Shown in pieces: positions 26,035 through 34,138 of a stretch of 52,134 nucleotides of DNA. Where the stretch lies: positions 1-52,134 of the forward strand of contig JBJOPS010000010.1 of assembly GCA_046050465.1 (NCBI GenBank). Direction: 5' to 3'. Source of the DNA: Egaibacter sp046050465. Its GTDB lineage: Bacteria; Pseudomonadota; Gammaproteobacteria; Burkholderiales; Burkholderiaceae_C. Made by a program: the position numbers and the translations under genes. The notes beneath the pieces were generated by a model. The model saw only the letters and a program-made list of their open reading frames with translations. It made no database searches and was not told the origin of the DNA. Position 1 is the first letter of the stretch. Each line of letters opens with the position of its first letter.

Positions 26035-26056
26035 TTTGCTGGATGAGTAACAAATC

Positions 26057-26818
26057 ATGACAAAGGGCTATCGCTTAACCGCCTCTACCGGAATTCACAA
26101 AGGCGACCGTGAATACCAGCAGGATCAGGTGGCCCTGTTGACACACAGAAGAGTCAACGGCTGTGTACTTGCCATCGTTGCAGACGGCATGGGTGGGCGC
26201 AGCGGAGGCCGCAAGGCATCCGATCAGGTCATGATGACAGCAAAGCAGCTCTTCGAGCGCTATGCTCCGGAAACAGACGATGCTGCAGCCCTGCTGGCTC
26301 AGCTGGTGCAGGAAGCCCATATCGTTATCAAGTTAACCGCCGTTTCCTCTGAGGAGGAGCCGCACAGTACATTGGCGGCATTCCTGATCAATCCGGGGGG
26401 TGACTGCCACTGGATTCATACCGGTGACTCTCGCATTTACCACTATCACGGCAATCGCTTCCTAAAGCGTTCGCAAGACCACTCCTACGTGCAAGCCTTG
26501 GTAAATCGCGGCGAAATTACTGAGGAGGAGGCCAACGTTCACCCTCAATCCAACATACTGCTGGGATGCCTTGGTACCGAGGCTGACCCCACCGTAGAGA
26601 TTCATTTCATACCCAAGCTGCGTACTGACGATGTTTTGATGGCTTGTACCGATGGCGTTTGGCACTATTTCAACAATGGCGAGATCGGCTCTGTTCTCTC
26701 CACCTTGTCAGCCCGGGAGGCTGCAGAATTCCTGATTGAAAAAGCCCGCTCACGGGGACATGGCGGCGGAGACAATCTTTCCCTCGTCGTTGTCAAACTG
26801 GAGGCTCTGGAAAGCTAG
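26057..26818 (+). CDS. PP2C-family serine/threonine protein phosphatase
   Basis: A 253-residue metal-dependent phosphatase of the PPM/PP2C family, soluble and without membrane segments. Motifs in order are GDREYQQDQ near 16-24, ADGMGG with metal ligands Asp43-Gly44, HTGDSRIY, RSQDHSYVQALV, MACTDGVWHYF and GGGDNLSLVVV. Bacterial members such as Stp1/PppA reverse Ser/Thr kinase phosphorylation. No kinase, FHA-domain or type VI secretion gene is next to it, so the partner is unknown. In the first motif the usual Asn is Gln. It stands alone between the divergent helicase and the convergent zapE. Confidence 0.92.
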   Translation: MTKGYRLTASTGIHKGDREYQQDQVALLTHRRVNGCVLAIVADGMGGRSGGRKASDQVMMTAKQLFERYAPETDDAAALLAQLVQEAHIVIKLTAVSSEEEPHSTLAAFLINPGGDCHWIHTGDSRIYHYHGNRFLKRSQDHSYVQALVNRGEITEEEANVHPQSNILLGCLGTEADPTVEIHFIPKLRTDDVLMACTDGVWHYFNNGEIGSVLSTLSAREAAEFLIEKARSRGHGGGDNLSLVVVKLEALES

Positions 26819-26893
26819 TCCAGCCGCTGGCTGTGCAGCCCCTTCTGAAGTATCGGCTTGTGGAGGCCGCCCCCAGGGCGAAGACCCCAGCCT

Positions 26894-28000
26894 TTATGTC
26901 AGACTCGTATCGACAATCCGCCGTTGCAGCGCCTGAAACTCTGCCGATTGCATTTCATTCAACCGCGACACGGTCCGGGGAAACTCGTGTGCCAGCGGCC
27001 CCTCGGTGTACAACTCTTGCGGCGGCACGGCGGCTGACATGATGAGCTTCACGCGGCGGTCATACAGCACATCCACCAGCCAGGTGAAGCGGCGCGCTTG
27101 CGACGCCATGCGCAGCGGCATGGCAGGCACGTCGCTCAGGAAAACCGTATGAAACTGGCTGGCAATTTCCAGATAGTCGTTTTGAGAGCGTGGACCGCCA
27201 CACAGCGTTTTGAAATCAAACCAGACCACACCTCCCTCGCGTCGCCGCGCATGGATCTGGCGCGCTTCGATATGCAAAACGGGGTCTTCATCCTGAGACT
27301 CCGCCAGCTTTTCAAACGCTTCGCGCATGGCTTCATCCGCCGCGTGGCCCAGCGGCGTGTGGTATAGCTCCACCTGCTCCATGGTACGTCGGCGGTAGTC
27401 GGTGCCGTTGTCCACGTTGATCACCTCCAGCCGCTCGTTGAGCAGCGCAATGGCGGGCAGGATACGGTCCCGATGCAACCCACCCGGATACAAGTCATCA
27501 GGCTTGAAATTCGACGTGGTGACAAAACCCACACCATTCTCAAACAGTGCCTTGAGCAGGCGGTGAAGAATCATCGCGTCGGTGATGTCGGCGACGTGAA
27601 ACTCATCAAAGCAGATCAGCTTGTATTTTTTGGCAATCTGTTTGGCCAGCTCATCCAGCGGGTTCACGGTGCCCTGCAAATCCGCCAGTTCGCGGTGCAC
27701 TTCACGCATGAACTCGTGGAAATGCAGCCGGGTCTTGCGATTGAGCGGCACCGCGCCAAAAAAGCAGTCCATCAGAAAGCTTTTCCCGCGCCCCACACCG
27801 CCATACAGATAAACCCCTTTGGGCTCGTCCGGGTGGTGGATCAGCTTCTTGAACGCGTTGGAGCGCTGCTCCTTGAAATGTGACCATTCCGTCGCACAGC
27901 GATCCAGCTCTTCCACCGCGCGCAGTTGCGCGGGGTCGGACGTGAAACCCCGGGCGACCAGTTCGGCCTCATAAGCTTGCCTCACGCTCAGGGTTGGCAT
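26894..28000 (-). CDS. zapE: Cell-division ATPase ZapE (AFG1/LACE1 family)
   Basis: ZapE is an AAA-like ATPase that affects Z-ring stability in Escherichia coli and is related to mitochondrial AFG1. The 368-residue product shows Walker A YLYGGVGRGKS (glycine loop 67-74), the HFHEFMREVH block, Walker B ICFDEFHVADITDAM, and RFTWLVDVLYDRRVKL near the end. It follows lpdA on the same strand after 74 bases that hold a family 2 repeat. The sucA-odhB-lpdA-zapE order is, from memory, common in Burkholderiales, so it may share that operon's transcript. Confidence 0.93.
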   Translation of the reverse strand: MPTLSVRQAYEAELVARGFTSDPAQLRAVEELDRCATEWSHFKEQRSNAFKKLIHHPDEPKGVYLYGGVGRGKSFLMDCFFGAVPLNRKTRLHFHEFMREVHRELADLQGTVNPLDELAKQIAKKYKLICFDEFHVADITDAMILHRLLKALFENGVGFVTTSNFKPDDLYPGGLHRDRILPAIALLNERLEVINVDNGTDYRRRTMEQVELYHTPLGHAADEAMREAFEKLAESQDEDPVLHIEARQIHARRREGGVVWFDFKTLCGGPRSQNDYLEIASQFHTVFLSDVPAMPLRMASQARRFTWLVDVLYDRRVKLIMSAAVPPQELYTEGPLAHEFPRTVSRLNEMQSAEFQALQRRIVDTSLT

Positions 28001-28003
28001 GTC

Positions 28004-28063
28004 TGATTGCTATTTATTCAGTAGCTACTCACGCTTATTCCGCGAGGGCTAGAGGCCTTTTTC
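28004..28063. repeat. Dispersed repeat, family 2, intergenic copy
   Basis: The spacer between lpdA and zapE contains TTGCTATTTATTCAGTAGCT followed by ACTCACGCTTATTCCG and CGAGGGCTAGAGGCCTTTTT. It aligns with 41207-41266 inside the restriction-modification gene through AGCTACTCACGC, CGAGGGCTA and AGGCC. It fills almost the whole spacer and leaves a T-run on the plus strand. Confidence 0.8.
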
Positions 28064-28074
28064 ATGCCTGAAGA

Positions 28075-29538
28075 TCAGAAATTCAGCGTGCGCTTGTCCA
28101 CGGCAAGTGCTGCTTCCTTGGTCGCTTCGCTCAAGGACGGGTGCGCGTGGCAAATGCGTGCAATGTCCTCGCTGCTGGCGCGGAACTCCATCGCCACCAC
28201 ACACTCGGCAATCAGTTCGCTGGCCATGGGGCCAACGATGTGCACGCCCAGAATTTCGTCTGTTTTGGCATCGGCCAGCATCTTCACCATGCCGGTCGTA
28301 TCGCCCAGCGCGCGGGCGCGGCCATTGGCCAGGAACGGGAAGGTGCCCGCCTTGTACGCCACGCCATCTGCCTTGAGCTGTTGCTCGGTGCGGCCAACCC
28401 AGGCAATTTCCGGGCTGGTGTAGATCACCCAGGGAATGGTGTTGAAGTTGACATGTCCGTGCTGGCCGGCAATACGCTCGGCAACCGCCACACCCTCTTC
28501 CTCTGCCTTGTGCGCCAGCATCGGGCCACGCACCACGTCACCCACCGCCCAGACACCCGGCAGGCTGGTTTTGCACTGGTCGTCCACCACGATGGCGCCA
28601 CGCTCGTCGAGTTTCAAGTCAACGGCTTCGGCGTTCAGGCCAATGGTGTTGGGGACGCGACCGATGGAGACAATCAGTTTGTCCACATCCAGGCTCTGCG
28701 CTTCACCCTTGGCATTGGTGTAGGCAATGCTCACACCCCTCTTGCCCGTCTTGATCTCGCCGACCTTCACGCCCAGTTCGATCTTCAGGCCCTGCTTGTC
28801 AAATGCCTTCTTGGCTTCCTTGGCGATCTGCTCGTCCACAGCGCCCAGAAAGGTTGGCAAACCTTCCAGCACCGTGACTTCAGCACCCAGACGGCGCCAG
28901 ACCGAGCCCATCTCCAGACCGATCACGCCGGAGCCAATCAGGCCCAGCTTTTTCGGCACCGCGCCCGAAACTTTCCCGATCTGCAACGCACCGTCATTCG
29001 ACAGAATGTTCTCTTCATCAAACGGGGTGCCGGGCAAAGCGCGGGCGTTGGAGCCGGTGGCCAGGATGACCTGTTTGCCAGTAATCGTTTCTTCGGTTGC
29101 CCCGGCAACCTTGATCTCGTAGCCAGCCTGAGAACCGGAGGTCGCATCGGATGCGACGGCTTTCACAAACGAACCGCGGCCATGGAAAAAGCTGACCTTG
29201 TTCTTCTTGAACAGGTACAGGATGCCGTCGTTGTTCTGCTTGACCACGGTGTCCTTGCGGCCAATCATTTTGGCGATGTCCAGGCTCAGGCCGGAGACTG
29301 AGATGCCGTGGTCCCCAAAGTGCCTGGAAGCATGCTCGTAGTGCTCCGACGACTGCAGCAGCGCTTTGGATGGAATACATCCCACGTTGGTACAGGTGCC
29401 ACCGGGCGCAGGACCGCCCTTGTCGCTCTTCCACTCGTCGATACACGCGACAGTGAAACCCAGCTGGGCCGCACGAATGGCAGCCACATAGCCACCAGGA
29501 CCGCCGCCGATGACGATCACGTCGAATTGTTTGCTCAT
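28075..29538 (-). CDS. lpdA: Dihydrolipoyl dehydrogenase (E3)
   Basis: The E3 flavoprotein reoxidises dihydrolipoyl groups of the 2-oxoglutarate dehydrogenase complex and reduces NAD+. The 487-residue product has the FAD loop VIGGGPGGYVAA (11-16), the redox pair in GGTCTNVGC (Cys49, Cys54), and a second nucleotide loop GLIGSGVIGLEMGSVW. The C-terminal catalytic dyad is in CHAHPSLSEATKEA. It lies downstream of odhB, separated by a 144-base spacer occupied by a family 1 repeat. Confidence 0.97.
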   Translation of the reverse strand: MSKQFDVIVIGGGPGGYVAAIRAAQLGFTVACIDEWKSDKGGPAPGGTCTNVGCIPSKALLQSSEHYEHASRHFGDHGISVSGLSLDIAKMIGRKDTVVKQNNDGILYLFKKNKVSFFHGRGSFVKAVASDATSGSQAGYEIKVAGATEETITGKQVILATGSNARALPGTPFDEENILSNDGALQIGKVSGAVPKKLGLIGSGVIGLEMGSVWRRLGAEVTVLEGLPTFLGAVDEQIAKEAKKAFDKQGLKIELGVKVGEIKTGKRGVSIAYTNAKGEAQSLDVDKLIVSIGRVPNTIGLNAEAVDLKLDERGAIVVDDQCKTSLPGVWAVGDVVRGPMLAHKAEEEGVAVAERIAGQHGHVNFNTIPWVIYTSPEIAWVGRTEQQLKADGVAYKAGTFPFLANGRARALGDTTGMVKMLADAKTDEILGVHIVGPMASELIAECVVAMEFRASSEDIARICHAHPSLSEATKEAALAVDKRTLNF

Positions 29539-29564
29539 AGTTCTCTCACTTCAAAAGAGGGCCG

Positions 29565-29680
29565 CAACGAACACGATGTCTTCACCAGTGAACACCGCGG
29601 AACCGGCTCAGCCGGGCCGCTGGTGTTGCCCCTGCAAGGGGGTGGCGAAGCGACACGCAGTGCGCGCAGCCTGGGGTGTG
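29565..29680. repeat. Dispersed palindromic repeat, family 1, copy B
   Basis: This copy fills the odhB-lpdA spacer. It carries TCTTCACCA, CACCGCGGAACCGGCT, an inner hairpin CCGGCTCAGCCGG, GGTGTTGCCCCTGCAAGGGG, GACACGCAGTGCGCG and AGCCTGGGGTGTG. It matches copy A at 3139-3256 over its whole length. As it lies inside an operon transcript it would form RNA hairpins between odhB and lpdA. Confidence 0.85.
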
Positions 29681-29682
29681 CT

Positions 29683-30969
29683 TCAAATATCAAACAGCAG
29701 ACGCGACGGATCTTCCAGCGCTTCTTTCATCGCCACCAGGCCCAGCACGGCTTCGCGCCCGTCGATGATGCGGTGGTCGTAACTCATGGCGAAGTAGTTC
29801 ATGGGTCGCACCACGACCACACCGTTCTCCACCATGGCGCGGTCTTTGGTGGCGTGCACGCCCAGAATGGCGCTTTGCGGCGGGTTGATGATGGGGGTGG
29901 ACATCATGGAGCCGAACGTGCCGCCATTGCTGATGGAGAAAGTGCCACCGGTCATGTCTTCAATGCCCAGCTTGCCGTCTTTGGCTTTCTGGCCAAACTC
30001 GGCAATCTTCTTCTCGATGTCGGCAAAACTCATTTGATCGGCGTTGCGCAGAATCGGCACCACCAAACCACGTGGTGAACCCACGGCAATGCCAATGTCG
30101 AAGAAGCCGTGGTAAACCACGTCGTTGCCGTCCACCGAGGCATTGAGCACCGGGTATTTCTTCAGCGCGTGAACAGCGGCCTTCACGAAAAAGCTCATAA
30201 AGCCCAGCTTCACGCCGTGTTCTTTCTCGAACTTTTCCTGGAAACGCTTGCGCATGTCCATCACCGGAGCCATGTTGATCTCGTTAAACGTGGTCAGGAT
30301 GGCGTTGGTGGACTGCGATTGCAGCAGGCGCTCGGCAATACGCGCACGCAGGCGGCTCATCGGCACGCGCTGCTCGGGGCGACCACTCAGGGCATCGGCC
30401 AGACTGCCAGCAGGCACACTCACCTGAGGCAAAGAAGTGGTTGGAGCCCCCGTCGGTATTGCGGCAGCAGCTACTGTTTTTATAGCAGTTCCAGACGCTG
30501 TGCCAGACGCCACCGCCCCCAGCACATCACCCTTGGTCACACGGCCATCCTTGCCTGAACCGGCCACAGACCCGGCAGCGAGGTTGTTGTCAGCCATCAA
30601 CTTGGCGGCGGCCGGCATGGCCACACCGGCCATTGATGCGGATGCAGGGGCTGCTGCAGCGGCAGATGCCGCTTTGGGCGCAGCTGCTGCCGCTGGCACT
30701 GCAGCAGGCGCTGCTGCACCCGCCTTGCCTTCGGTGTCGATTCTGGCAATCAGCTGTTCGGCGGCAACGGTGGTTCCGTCGCCCATCACGATCTCGGCCA
30801 GCACACCAGCCGACGGCGCGGGCACTTCCAGCACCACCTTGTCGGTTTCCACTTCAATCAGGATTTCGTCCACGGCAACTGCGTCGCCAACCTTCTTTTT
30901 CCATTGCAGCAGGGTGGCCTCGGCCACGGATTCAGACAACTGCGGGACTTTGACTTCTACGATAGCCAT
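29683..30969 (-). CDS. odhB: 2-oxoglutarate dehydrogenase E2, dihydrolipoyl succinyltransferase
   Basis: The E2 core (SucB/OdhB) transfers succinyl groups to CoA. The 428-residue product has one lipoyl domain with Lys44 in EVETDKVVLEVPAP, a long Ala/Pro linker and a peripheral-subunit-binding domain (about 118-152, MPAAAKLMADNNL). A second linker (about 153-200) and the catalytic domain ending SYDHRIIDG (His about 399, Asp about 403) follow. The second linker contains AIKTVAAAAIP, encoded by DNA that resembles half of a family 2 repeat. It lies 57 bases after sucA. Confidence 0.96.
   Translation of the reverse strand: MAIVEVKVPQLSESVAEATLLQWKKKVGDAVAVDEILIEVETDKVVLEVPAPSAGVLAEIVMGDGTTVAAEQLIARIDTEGKAGAAAPAAVPAAAAAPKAASAAAAAPASASMAGVAMPAAAKLMADNNLAAGSVAGSGKDGRVTKGDVLGAVASGTASGTAIKTVAAAAIPTGAPTTSLPQVSVPAGSLADALSGRPEQRVPMSRLRARIAERLLQSQSTNAILTTFNEINMAPVMDMRKRFQEKFEKEHGVKLGFMSFFVKAAVHALKKYPVLNASVDGNDVVYHGFFDIGIAVGSPRGLVVPILRNADQMSFADIEKKIAEFGQKAKDGKLGIEDMTGGTFSISNGGTFGSMMSTPIINPPQSAILGVHATKDRAMVENGVVVVRPMNYFAMSYDHRIIDGREAVLGLVAMKEALEDPSRLLFDI
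30460..30500. repeat. Possible half copy of family 2 inside the odhB linker
   Basis: Plus-strand CAGCTACTGTTTTTATAGCA resembles the reverse complement of the left half of the 28004-28063 repeat (AGCTACTG..TA.ATAGCA). It encodes the linker segment TAIKTVAAAA of OdhB in frame. The match is short, so this is a suggestion. Confidence 0.35.
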
Positions 30970-31026
30970 ATCAATTCTTTCAGTATTGCGGTTCTACGCG
31001 GTGTGATTTGTTGTTACGCTGATGAT

Positions 31027-33906
31027 TTATTTCGTCAGCACAAAGCCCTTGAGCTTGCCGAACGCACCTTCCACCAGGGTCTTTTGCTGCTCCTGGTGCA
31101 GGTGGGCGTAGCCAGCGGCGGGCGATGCGGAAGCCGCACGGCCTGAGTAGCCCAGCTTTTGCCCTTCCGACATGTTCTCGTGGATGTAGTGCTGCACAAA
31201 GAACCAGGCGCCCTGGTTTTGTGGCTCGTCCTGGCACCACACCACGTCTGCCGCGTTGGGGTATTTTTTCAGCTCGTTGGCAAACGCCTTGTGCGGGAAC
31301 GGATACAGCTGCTCCACCCGGATGATGGCGGTGTCGTTCGTGCCGTTTTCTTCGCGCTTTCTGACCAGGTCGTAATACACCTTGCCGGAGCAGGCCACTA
31401 CGCGTTTCACCTTGTCGGCTCGTCTGTTGACTTCTTCCTTGTTCTCGGGAATCACGGTCTGGAAACTGCCCTTGGTGAACTCGGACAGCGGTGACGCCGC
31501 ATCCTTGGCACGCAGCAGCGACTTGGGCGTCATGATGATCAACGGCTTGCGCAGGTTGCGCACCATCTGCCGGCGCAAGATGTGGAAAATCTGGCTGGCC
31601 GTGGTGGGTTGCACCACCTGCATGTTGGTGTCGGCGCTGAGCTGCATGAACCGCTCCAGTCGGGCCGAGCTGTGCTCCGGGCCCTGGCCTTCGTAGCCGT
31701 GCGGCAGCATCAGCGTGATGCCGTTCACACGGCCCCACTTCACTTCACCGGATGCGATGAACTGGTCAATCACCACCTGAGCGCCGTTGGCAAAGTCACC
31801 AAACTGCGCTTCCCAGATCACCAGCGTGTTGGGGTCGTTCGACGCATAGCCGTATTCAAACGCCAGCACCGCCTCTTCCGACAGGATGGAGTCGATCACC
31901 ACAAACGGCGCCTGCCCATCAGCCACGTTTTGCAGTGGCGTGTAGGTGCCTTCGTCAAACTTCTCGCGGTTCTGGTCGTGAATGACCGCATGGCGATGCG
32001 TGAACGTGCCACGGCCGCAGTCTTCACCACTCAGGCGCACCGGGTAGCCGCTGGCCACCAGCGAGGCAAATGCCATGTGCTCGCCCATGCCCCAATCCAC
32101 CGCAATTTCACCGCGGCCCATGGCTGCGCGGTCGGCATAAACTTTCTTCACCAACTGATGCGGCGAGATGGTGTCAGGCAGCGTGGTCAGCCTCGTGGCC
32201 AGGCGCTTCCATTCCGCCATGGGAATGGCGGTGTCACCCGCGTCAGTCCATTTTTTGCCAAGAAACGGCATCCAGTCCACCGCGTACTTGCTCTTGAAGT
32301 TCGTGAGCACCGGGTCAAAGGTGTTTTTACCCGCATCCAGTGCCGCACGCGTGGCCTTGACCATATCGTCACCCAGCGTGTCACCGAAACCTTGTGCAGC
32401 CAGCTTGTCAGCATACAGCTTGCGGGTGCCGGGGTGCTGGGCAATTTTCTTGTACATCAGCGGCTGGGTCAGCGCCGGCGTGTCCTGCTCGTTGTGGCCC
32501 AGTTTGCGGAAGCAGATGATGTCCACCACCACGTCTTTCTGGAATTCCATGCGGTATTCCAGCGCAATCTGCGTGGCCAGCACCACGGCTTCGGGGTCGT
32601 CGCCGTTCACGTGCAAAACAGGGGCTTCAATCATCTTCACCACGTCCGAGCAATACAGTGTGGAGCGGCTGTCGCGCGGGTCACTGGTGGTGAAACCAAT
32701 CTGGTTGTTGATCACGATGTGCACCGTGCCGCCGGTGGAATAACCCCGGGTTTCAGCCAGCGCCAGCGTTTCCATGACCACACCTTGCCCGGCAAACGCC
32801 GCGTCGCCATGCACCAGCACGGGCAGCACCTGCTTGCCTTTGGGGTCGGCGCGGCGGTCCATGCGGGCCCGCACCGAGCCTTCGACCACCGGGTTCACAA
32901 TTTCCAGGTGCGACGGGTTGAACGCCAGCGTCAGATGCACCGGGCCGCCGGGGGTGGAAACATCCGAGCTGAAGCCCTGGTGATATTTGACATCGCCACT
33001 GGGCAGATCCTCCGGCGCCGTGTGATCAAACTCGGCAAACAGGTCCGCCGGCATTTTGCCCAGCGAGTTCACCAGCACGTTCAGACGACCCCGGTGAGCC
33101 ATGCCAATCACGATCTCCTGCAGGCCGATGGCGCCGCCACGCTGAATCAGCTCGTCCATGGACGCAATGAAACTCTCGCCACCTTCCAGCGAGAAACGCT
33201 TCTGCCCCACATATTTGGTGTGCAGGAAGCGCTCCAGACCTTCAGCAGCAGTCAGGCGGGCCAGAATATGCTTTTTCTTTTCCGGGGACAGGGCCGCCTT
33301 GCTGCGAATGCTCTCCAGTTTTTGCTGCCACCAGCGCTTCTGGTTCTGGTCCGTCATGTACATGTACTCGGCACCAATCGTGCCGCAATACGTTTCGCGC
33401 AGCGCATTCATCAGCTCGCGCAGGCTCATGCTGTCTTTGCCGAAAAAGGTATTGCTGATGTTGAACACCGTTTCCTGATCGGCATCGTTGAAACCGTAAA
33501 AAGAAGGTTCCAGCTCCGGGATTTTTTCACGCTCGGCGCGCTTGAGGGGGTCCAGATCAGCCCAGCGGGCACCCACGTTGCGGTACGCGGCAATCAACTG
33601 CTGCACAGCAGTACGCTTGCGACCCATCTCGGAGTCGGCACCAGTGGCCATAACCACCCGGGTACCACCCAGCCTGGCGCGCTCGGCAAAAGCGTTGACA
33701 ACCGGCAGGTGGGGAACGTCTTTGGCGTTGGTGCCATCTACAGCGGCAACATGCTGGAGCGCATCAAAGTAATCACGCCACGAATCGGGCACGCTGCCGG
33801 GGTTTTCCAGGTAGTTTTCATACATCTCTTCCACATAGGGCGCATTGCCCCCGAAGAGATACGTATTGCCCTGATAGGCACGATAGACGGACGACGTCTC
33901 GTTCAT
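31027..33906 (-). CDS. sucA: 2-oxoglutarate dehydrogenase E1 component
   Basis: SucA decarboxylates 2-oxoglutarate with thiamine diphosphate and passes the succinyl group to E2. The 959-residue product has the N-terminal YVEEMYENYLENPGSVPDSW, GMAHRGRLNVL with the family His and KYHQGFSSD. The ThDP/metal region HGDAAFAGQG (GDxxF..Q) comes next, then VDIICFRKLGHNEQDTPALT, GEDCGRGTF and LPHGYEGQGPEHSSARLERF. It is the first gene of sucA-odhB-lpdA. GGAGG lies 8-12 bases before its ATG. The 232-base region upstream (33907-34138) separates it from prpE and must hold its promoter; TTGACT on the minus strand near 34109 is a possible -35 but has no good partner. Confidence 0.97.
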   Translation of the reverse strand: MNETSSVYRAYQGNTYLFGGNAPYVEEMYENYLENPGSVPDSWRDYFDALQHVAAVDGTNAKDVPHLPVVNAFAERARLGGTRVVMATGADSEMGRKRTAVQQLIAAYRNVGARWADLDPLKRAEREKIPELEPSFYGFNDADQETVFNISNTFFGKDSMSLRELMNALRETYCGTIGAEYMYMTDQNQKRWWQQKLESIRSKAALSPEKKKHILARLTAAEGLERFLHTKYVGQKRFSLEGGESFIASMDELIQRGGAIGLQEIVIGMAHRGRLNVLVNSLGKMPADLFAEFDHTAPEDLPSGDVKYHQGFSSDVSTPGGPVHLTLAFNPSHLEIVNPVVEGSVRARMDRRADPKGKQVLPVLVHGDAAFAGQGVVMETLALAETRGYSTGGTVHIVINNQIGFTTSDPRDSRSTLYCSDVVKMIEAPVLHVNGDDPEAVVLATQIALEYRMEFQKDVVVDIICFRKLGHNEQDTPALTQPLMYKKIAQHPGTRKLYADKLAAQGFGDTLGDDMVKATRAALDAGKNTFDPVLTNFKSKYAVDWMPFLGKKWTDAGDTAIPMAEWKRLATRLTTLPDTISPHQLVKKVYADRAAMGRGEIAVDWGMGEHMAFASLVASGYPVRLSGEDCGRGTFTHRHAVIHDQNREKFDEGTYTPLQNVADGQAPFVVIDSILSEEAVLAFEYGYASNDPNTLVIWEAQFGDFANGAQVVIDQFIASGEVKWGRVNGITLMLPHGYEGQGPEHSSARLERFMQLSADTNMQVVQPTTASQIFHILRRQMVRNLRKPLIIMTPKSLLRAKDAASPLSEFTKGSFQTVIPENKEEVNRRADKVKRVVACSGKVYYDLVRKREENGTNDTAIIRVEQLYPFPHKAFANELKKYPNAADVVWCQDEPQNQGAWFFVQHYIHENMSEGQKLGYSGRAASASPAAGYAHLHQEQQKTLVEGAFGKLKGFVLTK

Positions 33907-34138
33907 ATTCCGCTGACCTCCGTTCCCCTTGAGGGAACATTAGCTGGTTAAAGCTGTTTAATTAACCTTCCGCGGCACGGCTTGACCGTTTGGCGGATGC
34001 GACTGTGGCTGGGAAGGGCCTTTAATCCGGGTGAATTGTGCCATGACAACCCTGCTTCAATCTTGCAAAGTGATCTTGTACTGCCCCTCAATTTTCGTTC
34101 TTCAAGTCAACCGTGGTTTACCTGCACCAAAAGAGAAC

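Noticed and set aside
25858..26058. 66-codon open frame on the minus strand upstream of the helicase gene
   Set aside because: Low-complexity Ser/Asn/Ile translation arising from the AT-rich regulatory region; no ribosome-binding site or homology recognised.
31582..33951. Very long open frame (789 codons) on the plus strand opposite sucA
   Set aside because: It is the antisense shadow of a GC-rich, intact 2-oxoglutarate dehydrogenase gene and its translation is His/Gln/Arg-rich without any family motif.
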